From NCBI GenBank assembly GCA_016285215.1, contig JAEEQI010000144.1, forward strand, positions 1 through 6,224: a DNA stretch of 6,224 nucleotides, written 5' to 3'. Positions 1 to 5,245 of this stretch are shown here, piece by piece; the stretch's first letter is position 1; each line of letters opens with the position of its first letter. The translations under genes and the position numbers were made by a program. The stretch comes from Bacteroidales bacterium. Lineage in GTDB: Bacteria; Bacteroidota; Bacteroidia; Bacteroidales; UBA932. The notes under the pieces were generated by a model. It saw nothing but the letters and a program-made list of their open reading frames with translations, ran no database searches and was not told the origin of the DNA.

Positions 1-2165
1 AGTTTAATTTTGACAAAAGAAGGACCTGGCTCCAGATTGCCCAGGTTGTAGTGGCCGCCATTGTGGTGGAGGCTACTTCTTTTGTGCAAATTAATCTTCT
101 GGTCAAGAGTTCCCGTCAGGAAGCCGCTCTCAAGGCCAACAGCGTCCTCAGTAACACAGAGTACGAGATTAGGGACGTGATAGACGAGGCCGAGCAGGCC
201 GTCCGCTCCAATATGTGGATTGTCCAGTGGTGTATGGACAACCCGGACAGCCTTATGAGCGTAACCCGCCGTATCGTGGAGGATACCCCGTCGGTGGTGG
301 GCTCTACGGTGGCTCTGGTCCCCGGATACAACAAGGACCTTCCGTTCTTTGCCCCTTATGCCCATTCCGTCAACGGAGTAATTGAGGAACTCTCGCTGGC
401 TACGGAGAAGTACAACTATCCCGTCCACGAGTGGTTCATAGAACCTTTGGAAACCGGTTCGGGCTACTGGTCGGAACCTTATCTGGACACCGGAGGCGGA
501 AACATCCTGATGACCACTTATTCACGCCCCGTCAATGACCCCAATAATGTTACGGCGGCCATTATGACGGCCGATGTCTCCCTGGAGTGGCTGTCCCAGC
601 ACGTGGGCAAGGTAGATATTTATCCCCAGGCCTTCAGCATTCTGCTGAGCCAGAAGGGCAAGGTCCTGATGGGCCCGCCAGACAGCCTGAAAATGGGCTT
701 CTCTGCCCAGGATATGCAGAAGAGCTCCTTTGATCAGGCGAGCTTTGGCAAGCTCAAGAGCGAGATGCTGGCCGGCAAGCGCGGTGTGGTGACGCTCCAT
801 ACTCCCCGTGGAATCTCTTACGTCCATTATGGCCCGGTGTCCCGCACCGGCTGGTCTATGGCCGTAGTAATCCCGGACAGGGAAGTGTATAAGGATGTCC
901 GCAGAATAGGTATTATCTGCATCATCCTCCAGATCCTGGGTCTGGCTATGCTCATCTACATCCTGTTCTCGGTGGCCCGCAGCTGGATGGAATACCAGCA
1001 GACCAAGGACATAGAGGAAAAGATGGAGAGCGAACTCCAGATTGGAAAGGACATCCAGATGTCTATGATTCCCAAACCGCTTCCGGACCGCGATGACCTG
1101 GATATAGCCGCCACCATTGTGCCGGCCAAGCAGGTGGGGGGAGACCTTTATGACTATTACATAAGAGACCAGAAGCTGGTCTTCTGCATAGGTGACGTTT
1201 CGGGCAAGGGCGTTCCCGCCTCCCTGGTGATGACGGTTACCCGCAGCCTCTTCCGTAACATTTCGGCCCAGGAGGATGACCCGGCCCGCATTGTGACGGA
1301 CGTCAACAATTCCCTTATGGACAATATGTCGGAGAACGAGATGTTTGTCACGTTCTTCTGCGGTGTGCTGGATCTCCATAACGGCCGTCTGCGTTACTGC
1401 AACGCCGGTCACAACGCGCCGCTCCTGTTTACGGATCATATTCAGTCGCTGGATGTATTGCCCAATCTGCCGCTGGGTGTTCTGAGTGGCATGGTATTCG
1501 AAGGCCAGGAGATCAACCTCCGTTATGATGATGCCTTATACCTGTATACGGACGGTGTTACGGAAGCAGAAGACCCGGATCACCAGCTCTTCGGCCTGGA
1601 GCGCCTGGAAGCCGTGCTTCACGAGAGAAGAACGGCCCAGAGCCATCTGGACGCCGTGAACAAAGCCATCGCCGAGTTTGTGCAGGATGCACCCCAGAGC
1701 GATGATATAACTATGTTGTTCATCCACTTCCTGAATGAAAATACACAACCTGCTATTATGGCACGTCATTTAATACTACACAACAACATTCAACAGATTC
1801 CGCAGCTCGCTGAGTTTATTGAAACCATAGCCGAGGAAAAGAATCTGGACCAAGCTCTGGCCATGAGTCTGAACCTGGCTTTGGAAGAGGCGGTCACCAA
1901 TGTGATCCTCTATGCTTATCCGGACGGGATTGACGGTCTGGTAGACATAGAGGCGTACATCAGGCCGGACTGCCTCGAGTTCATCATCAGCGACAGCGGT
2001 AAGCCCTTTGACCCCACAGCCGCTCCGGAGGCCGATGTGACCTTGGGAGTGGATGAAAGGCAGATTGGCGGTTTGGGCATTTACCTTGTCAGAAACATTA
2101 TGGACACGGTCTCGTACCGGTACGAAAAAGGAAAGAACATTTTAGTTATGATCAAAAAAATCTAA
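1..2165 (+). CDS. Membrane sensor: Cache-like domain, SpoIIE/RsbU-type PP2C phosphatase and RsbW-like ATPase (5' partial)
   Basis: Partial at the 5' end. The frame is open from base 3, and a GTG at 51 falls inside the first membrane helix (WLQIAQVVVAAIVV follows a basic KRR), so the true start lies upstream. Numbering from that GTG, the order is: transmembrane helix 1; an extracytoplasmic region at about 20-283 with a dCache-like stretch (HEWF, SGYWSEPYLDTGGG, TTYSRPV, 126-161); transmembrane helix 2 at about 285-309; a short helical linker with no room for a HAMP domain; SpoIIE-type PP2C at about 335-560; RsbW-like HATPase at about 570-704. PP2C acidic residues are visible: D365 (VGGD), D382 (GDVSGKG), D501 (TDGVTEA), D551/D552. 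The ATPase has an N-box (EEAVTN, E612-N617), a G1 box (SDSGKPFD, D648) and a G2 box (GGLG, 673-676). By family knowledge the phosphatase removes phosphate from a STAS protein and the ATPase phosphorylates it, here under control of a periplasmic signal. The probable partner lies 4 bases downstream. The ligand is unknown. Confidence 0.93.
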   Translation, partial: FNFDKRRTWLQIAQVVVAAIVVEATSFVQINLLVKSSRQEAALKANSVLSNTEYEIRDVIDEAEQAVRSNMWIVQWCMDNPDSLMSVTRRIVEDTPSVVGSTVALVPGYNKDLPFFAPYAHSVNGVIEELSLATEKYNYPVHEWFIEPLETGSGYWSEPYLDTGGGNILMTTYSRPVNDPNNVTAAIMTADVSLEWLSQHVGKVDIYPQAFSILLSQKGKVLMGPPDSLKMGFSAQDMQKSSFDQASFGKLKSEMLAGKRGVVTLHTPRGISYVHYGPVSRTGWSMAVVIPDREVYKDVRRIGIICIILQILGLAMLIYILFSVARSWMEYQQTKDIEEKMESELQIGKDIQMSMIPKPLPDRDDLDIAATIVPAKQVGGDLYDYYIRDQKLVFCIGDVSGKGVPASLVMTVTRSLFRNISAQEDDPARIVTDVNNSLMDNMSENEMFVTFFCGVLDLHNGRLRYCNAGHNAPLLFTDHIQSLDVLPNLPLGVLSGMVFEGQEINLRYDDALYLYTDGVTEAEDPDHQLFGLERLEAVLHERRTAQSHLDAVNKAIAEFVQDAPQSDDITMLFIHFLNENTQPAIMARHLILHNNIQQIPQLAEFIETIAEEKNLDQALAMSLNLALEEAVTNVILYAYPDGIDGLVDIEAYIRPDCLEFIISDSGKPFDPTAAPEADVTLGVDERQIGGLGIYLVRNIMDTVSYRYEKGKNILVMIKKI

Positions 2166-2169
2166 GCAT

Positions 2170-2472
2170 ATGGAAGTATTTATTGAAAAAGAAAACAATG
2201 TGACCACCGCCCGTTTCGTGGGCCGTCTGGACACCCCCGCCTCTCAGGAAGTTTCTCAGAGCATTGAACCCATCCTGAATGATCCTACCGGTACCATCGT
2301 GCTGGACTGCAAAGAGATGTCTTACATCTCCAGCTCCGGTCTGCGTATCTTCCTCACCATCCGTAAGGCAGCTGCCGCCAAGGGTGGAAATGTGATTGTA
2401 AAGGATATCAACAACGATATCCGTCAGGTCTTTATGATGACCGGATTCCTCAATCTTTTTGAAATCCAGTAG
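2170..2472 (+). CDS. STAS-domain protein, anti-sigma factor antagonist type (RsbV/SpoIIAA-like)
   Basis: This 100-residue cytoplasmic protein is a single STAS domain, the usual length for RsbV/SpoIIAA proteins. The signature is SYISSSGLRIFL at residues 51-62. The serine directly before the glycine (S56) aligns with the phosphorylated serine of SpoIIAA, with S55 as the alternative, and the aspartate of the classical DSSG is a serine here. In this family the unphosphorylated form binds the HATPase kinase or another target and the phosphorylated form does not. The ATG is 4 bases after the stop of the phosphatase/ATPase gene, with an A-rich stretch rather than a clear Shine-Dalgarno sequence. The spacing implies translation with its probable kinase and phosphatase. 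STAS identity is secure. The role as substrate of the neighbour is inferred from context. Confidence 0.92.
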   Translation: MEVFIEKENNVTTARFVGRLDTPASQEVSQSIEPILNDPTGTIVLDCKEMSYISSSGLRIFLTIRKAAAAKGGNVIVKDINNDIRQVFMMTGFLNLFEIQ

Positions 2473-2475
2473 ATT

Positions 2476-3129
2476 ATGAACACCCAGAAAGATTTTGTCA
2501 TTACCGTAAGCCGTGAGCTGGGCAGTGGCGGCCGTACCATTGGCCGTCTGCTGGCTCAGAAGCTCAACGTCCGCTACAGCGACAAGGAACTCATCCACGG
2601 CCTACAGCAGAAGTTCAGCCTTACCACCAGCGGTATCGAGAACCTCAAGGGCCAGAAGAAGAACTGGTTCAACGACTTTATCCAGTTGGTTGCTCCCGCA
2701 CCGGACGCCAGTATGTTTGTTGAGGCCGGAAGCCAGTACATCAAGGAATTCCGGGCCGATTTGACCACTGACGACATCCACGAAGCCGAGGTAGAGATTA
2801 TCAAGGCCATCGCCGAGGAAGGCAGCTGCGTCATCGCCGGCCGTTCGGCCTTCTTTGTGCTCAGGGACCACCCCAACAAGGTGGACGTGTTCATCACCGC
2901 TTCTATGGAGCACCGTATCGCCCGTGTGATGCGCAAGCAGAACCTCACCCGTGAGCAGGCTGTAGAAGTGATTGAGCGCGTGGACAAGATGCGTGACAAC
3001 TACATCAAGCGTTACACCGGCAAGTCCCGCTACGACGTTCGCAACTACCAACTGGTGATCAATGTGGACGACCTCACCGAAGAAGAGGCCGCTGACGTCA
3101 TCCTCGCCTATATCAAGAACACCAAGTAG
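2476..3129 (+). CDS. Cytidylate kinase-like family protein (P-loop NMP kinase fold)
   Basis: This 217-residue cytoplasmic protein resembles the cytidylate kinase-like family (Pfam Cytidylate_kin_2 type) rather than classical Cmk. It opens with a beta strand and a phosphate-binding loop, ITVSRELGSGGRTIG (9-23), followed by a helix and YSDKELI (34-40). In this loop the invariant Walker A lysine of true NMP kinases is replaced by R20. Further family-like features are AGRSAFFVL (121-129), a strand VDVFITA (136-142), a basic lid-like helix with RIARVMRKQ (147-155), and DKMRDNYIKRYTG (170-182). By family knowledge such proteins are assumed to phosphorylate nucleotides, but substrates are mostly untested, so CMP specificity should not be taken for granted. 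The ATG is 3 bases after the STAS stop and the gene ends 15 bases before the terminator, making it the last gene of the signalling unit. Co-transcription suggests a link to the partner switch. That link is inference. Confidence 0.88.
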   Translation: MNTQKDFVITVSRELGSGGRTIGRLLAQKLNVRYSDKELIHGLQQKFSLTTSGIENLKGQKKNWFNDFIQLVAPAPDASMFVEAGSQYIKEFRADLTTDDIHEAEVEIIKAIAEEGSCVIAGRSAFFVLRDHPNKVDVFITASMEHRIARVMRKQNLTREQAVEVIERVDKMRDNYIKRYTGKSRYDVRNYQLVINVDDLTEEEAADVILAYIKNTK

Positions 3130-3144
3130 GGGAGTATCCCTCAC

Positions 3145-3178
3145 AAAAAAAAGGACACCGTCTTGGTGTCCTTTTTTT
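3145..3178. terminator. Bidirectional intrinsic terminator between convergent units
   Basis: A perfect 7-base-pair stem, GGACACC (3153-3159) with GGTGTCC (3165-3171), encloses the loop GTCTT. It is preceded by eight A (3145-3152) and followed by seven T (3172-3178). Read on either strand, the stem is followed by a T run, so it can end the rightward signalling unit (last stop at 3129) and the leftward unit (last stop at 3180-3182). Confidence 0.93.
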
Positions 3179-3179
3179 G

Positions 3180-3374
3180 TTAGATGATCAGTTTCACGCG
3201 GAACCCTCGCTCAGTAGGCTCTTCCACCACCTCCAGGCATTGCGCGGCCATCTGGCTGCGCTGTTCCTCGCTGAGCGGCGTGGCTTTCATATTCTCCACC
3301 ATAAAGTCCAGGATCATCCGGTACCGCTCTTCGGCAATCAAGTTGTTGTAAAAGCTCTCGTAAATGCTGTTCAT
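3180..3374 (-). CDS. Hypothetical small protein, 64 residues
   Basis: Not recognised. The 64-residue product begins MNSIYESFYNNLIAEERYRM and has no signal peptide or membrane segment. The middle is rich in E, Q, R and M and looks helical (for example SEEQRSQMAAQCLEVVEE, 35-52). The C-terminus RGFRVKLII looks like a closing beta strand. It is probably cytoplasmic. The ATG lies 29 bases beyond the stop of the shortened amidohydrolase, behind an A/C-rich leader (AACAACAACAAATTGA) with no Shine-Dalgarno, as is common in Bacteroidota. Its stop is one base from the T run of the shared terminator, so it is the natural last gene of the leftward unit. The opposite-strand frame here (3177-3407) was judged less protein-like. 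Short length and lack of a family keep confidence moderate. Confidence 0.55.
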   Translation of the reverse strand: MNSIYESFYNNLIAEERYRMILDFMVENMKATPLSEEQRSQMAAQCLEVVEEPTERGFRVKLII

Positions 3375-3403
3375 TCAATTTGTTGTTGTTCTTTACAAAT
3401 AGA

Positions 3404-3727
3404 CTAGTTTTTCTCATTTATAACTAGCCATTTACCACTTGTCATAGTCCTTAGGACTTTCGCGTTGGCCAGGTCCAGGGGATCGAAGGTGGTTATGTTT
3501 TCATCCAGTACCACCAGATTGGCCTGATTGCCCACGGCGATACCGCCCGGTCCGGGCAGGAGGATGCTCTGGTCATAGTGCACCATCTGGGTCTGCTCGC
3601 CAATGAAATCCTTTACGCCGGCCTTCTCGCCAACGTAGATGAACTTGCCGTCCAGGATGGCCACGGCCTGGGCCTTGGGTACGGTATGGATATTACCGTA
3701 AACAACCAGATCTGCTTTCTTGCTCAT
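3404..3727 (-). pseudogene. Internally deleted amidohydrolase (YtcJ-like, amidohydrolase family 3) lacking the catalytic barrel
   Basis: This 107-residue frame joins the two ends of an enzyme that is normally more than 500 residues long. Residues 1-59 (ADLVVYGNIHTV, AVAILDGKFIYVG, SILLPG) match the N-terminal strands of YtcJ-type metal-dependent hydrolases. Residues 61-103 (GGIAVGNQANLVVLD, AKVLRTMTSGKWLV) match the C-terminal strands. The intervening TIM barrel is absent, including the HxH motif expected right after LPG and the later metal ligands. The join is at P58-G59-P60-G61 and stays in frame, so a small beta-sandwich protein could still be made, but no hydrolase activity is possible. 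A gap also seems present after IHTV, where relatives usually carry a few more residues before PKAQAV. The ATG is 2 bases after the transporter stop, implying coupled translation. It could be a decaying gene, a retained sandwich-only protein, or an assembly collapse. The homology is clear, but the status is not. Confidence 0.8.
3545..3557. repeat. Perfect inverted repeat at the amidohydrolase deletion junction
   Basis: The arms GCCCGG (3545-3550) and CCGGGC (3552-3557) flank a single central T. The repeat coincides with codons 58-61 of the shortened amidohydrolase, exactly where the N-terminal and C-terminal homology blocks meet. It may be a footprint of the deletion event, or coincidence from Pro/Gly codons in GC-rich DNA. 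Confidence 0.5.
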
Positions 3728-3729
3728 GA

Positions 3730-5094
3730 TTAAATGGTTTTGTTAACCCACTTTTTACCGTGGATGTATATGGCGCACTGGATCCAGATGCAAAGCGAAT
3801 AAACGCCATCGGCCGTCCAGCACACGGCTATGTTGGAGTGGAGGATACCTATGACGATGGTGCAGTATACGGCATAGATGGCCAGGGCTACGGCGTCGCA
3901 GCGGAGGCACACGCGTGTGTCTCCCGTTCCCGCCACGGATTGCAGATACACATTCCAGGGCAAGGTGACCGCTATGGCAACGCACATCACCCGCATAGTG
4001 GTAATGGAATCGCTGACCAGGTTGGGAATGTCTGTAAACAGGCCGATGATGAAGTTGGGACAGACGAAGAAAAACACCAGCAGCGGCAACATAGTTATGG
4101 CACAGAGCAAGACCACCCGCCTGATAACGGTCATCACTCCTTCGGGATGCCCTTCACCTATGATGTTGCTCACCAGCGTGGCCGCCGTGGAGGCAAAGGC
4201 CGCCGAGAACACAAACGGCACCTCGGAGATACTCCTCACGATGTTGGCGATGGCCAGCTGCTCCTCTCCCAGATGCTCTATAAAGAGGAAGAACAGCAGC
4301 CATACGGAGACATTGAGCACATATTCCACCATCACCCAGGAGGCGGTGGCAAAAGTATGCTTGAGCTCCTCCCAGACGGGTTTGACCATCTTCTGCAGGC
4401 CGTATTTCTTATGGGCCGTAAAGAAGGCCCATACCACGAAGAAGAGGAAGGAGATGCCTTCTGAGATGGTGGAGGCCAGGGCGGCACCTTTGATGCCCAT
4501 CTCCGGTGCACCCAGGTGGCCAAAGATGAGTACCCAGTCCAGAAAGATGTTGCTGCCCACCAGAACGATGGAATTCCAGGTGAGACTCGCCGTTTCCCGG
4601 ATTCCAACGTAGAATGCACGGAACAGCGCTGTCATAAAGGCAAACAACAGCCCCGGAATTCTCCAGTTTACATAGACTAAGGCAGCATTGAAAATGTTTT
4701 CCGACTTCAGGATTCCCCTGAGCAGGGGCGGGGACAGGAAGAAGGACAGGACCATAGTCAGAAGGGCCAGGCCCGTCAGAAACCACACTCCCTGCCAGAA
4801 AACACGTCCTATGGCCTCAAAGCCTTTCCCGCTCTCGCAAGCCTCTCCGTTGCGCCGGCCGATGATGATCTGGACTCCTATGGAGAAGCCAAATCCCAGC
4901 ATATACAGGATGGTGAAATAGACACCCGCAATGGCCGATGCTCCCAGCTCGATCTCACCGACACGACCCAGGAAGGCCGTGTCGGTCATACCGAGCAGTT
5001 CCTCCATCACCAGCGCTACCAGGATGGGGAGGGTAATCCTCCAGATGGTCTTGAAGGAATAATGTTTCGGGAGTTGATAAGTCGATTCTGTCAT
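3730..5094 (-). CDS. MATE family multidrug efflux transporter
   Basis: This 454-residue inner-membrane protein has about twelve hydrophobic helices, roughly at 16-36, 48-73, 95-118, 136-160, 168-190, 198-226, 248-272, 282-312, 325-345, 363-387, 399-419 and 422-445, the normal size and layout for MATE transporters. Family-like stretches are IWRITLPILVALVMEELLGM and TDTAFLGRVGEIELGASAIA near the N-terminus, with a second-half counterpart at EEQLAIANIVRSISEVPF (277-294). MATE proteins export cationic drugs and metabolites in exchange for Na+ or H+; the ion and substrate cannot be told here. The ATG at 5094 is preceded by AGGA ending 4 bases upstream, and that Shine-Dalgarno overlaps the TAG of a small upstream frame. 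The end of the protein is cysteine-rich, with seven Cys in about the last 85 residues. The shortened amidohydrolase follows after 2 bases. Family assignment is firm. Confidence 0.93.
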   Translation of the reverse strand: MTESTYQLPKHYSFKTIWRITLPILVALVMEELLGMTDTAFLGRVGEIELGASAIAGVYFTILYMLGFGFSIGVQIIIGRRNGEACESGKGFEAIGRVFWQGVWFLTGLALLTMVLSFFLSPPLLRGILKSENIFNAALVYVNWRIPGLLFAFMTALFRAFYVGIRETASLTWNSIVLVGSNIFLDWVLIFGHLGAPEMGIKGAALASTISEGISFLFFVVWAFFTAHKKYGLQKMVKPVWEELKHTFATASWVMVEYVLNVSVWLLFFLFIEHLGEEQLAIANIVRSISEVPFVFSAAFASTAATLVSNIIGEGHPEGVMTVIRRVVLLCAITMLPLLVFFFVCPNFIIGLFTDIPNLVSDSITTMRVMCVAIAVTLPWNVYLQSVAGTGDTRVCLRCDAVALAIYAVYCTIVIGILHSNIAVCWTADGVYSLCIWIQCAIYIHGKKWVNKTI

Positions 5095-5100
5095 CGTTTC

Positions 5101-5240
5101 CTATTGTGCTTCCACAAATTCCACTTCCATACTGGCTATCCTGCCGTCCCGTCTCTGATTACATCCTTGTTCAGTCTGTTAATCAGATGGGACTTCTTAT
5201 TATAATACTCTTCCCGATTACTTCTTTTCCGTCCAAACAT
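5101..5240 (-). pseudogene. Small reading frame broken by a 5-base tandem duplication (putative)
   Basis: The gap between the esterase and the transporter contains an ATG (5238-5240), 5 bases after the esterase stop, opening a 34-codon frame. It is rich in K, R, N and E (for example NREEYYNKKSHLINRL) and stops at 5136-5138. Within it GACGG is duplicated in tandem (plus strand CCGTC at 5144-5148 and 5149-5153). Removing one copy would join the frame to RIASMEVEFVEAQ, which ends at TAG 5101-5103, just before the transporter start, giving a 44-residue product. In the actual sequence the second part is reachable only as a 9-codon frame from 5130 (MEVEFVEAQ). The protein family is not recognised. 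The tail looks like the final strands of a larger protein, so this may be the remnant of a bigger gene. The repair reading is a direct observation. That it was ever a gene is inference. Confidence 0.4.
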
Positions 5241-5241
5241 A
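5234..5241 (-). promoter_or_regulatory. Candidate Bacteroidota -7 promoter element (TATGTTTG)
   Basis: On the minus strand TATGTTTG matches the Bacteroidota -7 consensus TAnnTTTG exactly, about 140 bases upstream of the transporter start and just past the esterase stop. No convincing -33 TTG element lies about 20 bases upstream. It could give the transporter its own transcript, but one 8-base match is weak support. Confidence 0.22.
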
Positions 5242-5245
5242 TGGC

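Noticed and set aside
51..53. GTG at 51 as the start of the sensor gene
   Set aside because: The frame is open upstream to the window edge and encodes a basic segment plus the first half of the membrane helix, so the start lies outside the window.
522..1439. Long minus-strand open frame (305 codons) opposite the phosphatase gene
   Set aside because: Its translation is rich in H, R and V without any recognisable domain, while the plus strand carries Cache, membrane and PP2C motifs across the same bases. It is a codon-bias shadow.
2113..2124. 12-base palindrome CGTACCGGTACG near the end of the phosphatase/ATPase gene
   Set aside because: It lies in the coding sequence SYRYEK of the HATPase domain with no regulatory context. 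Probably chance.
2403..2422. Perfect inverted repeat GGATATC-AACAAC-GATATCC inside the STAS gene
   Set aside because: It is fully explained by the coding of KDINNDIR in a conserved STAS region, with no T run and no boundary nearby. It may be a chance hairpin.
2602..3144. Minus-strand frames (also 2152-2598 and 2574-2999) opposite the STAS and kinase-like genes
   Set aside because: They lie antisense to well-supported genes, with no recognisable motifs. They are shadows.
3177..3407. Plus-strand 76-codon frame right after the terminator
   Set aside because: It starts inside the terminator T tract and reads across the mini-amidohydrolase stop. The opposite-strand 64-residue frame is better placed and more protein-like.
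3211..3417. Minus-strand 68-codon frame starting MRKTSLF, overlapping the amidohydrolase stop
   Set aside because: After about 25 codons it becomes an R/G/P-rich out-of-frame reading of the 64-residue gene.
3760..4612. Plus-strand frames of 234 and 244 codons over the MATE gene
   Set aside because: The compositions (poly-charged, His/Gly-rich or Ser/Thr-rich) are those of antisense translations of a membrane protein. The minus strand gives a full 12-helix MATE.
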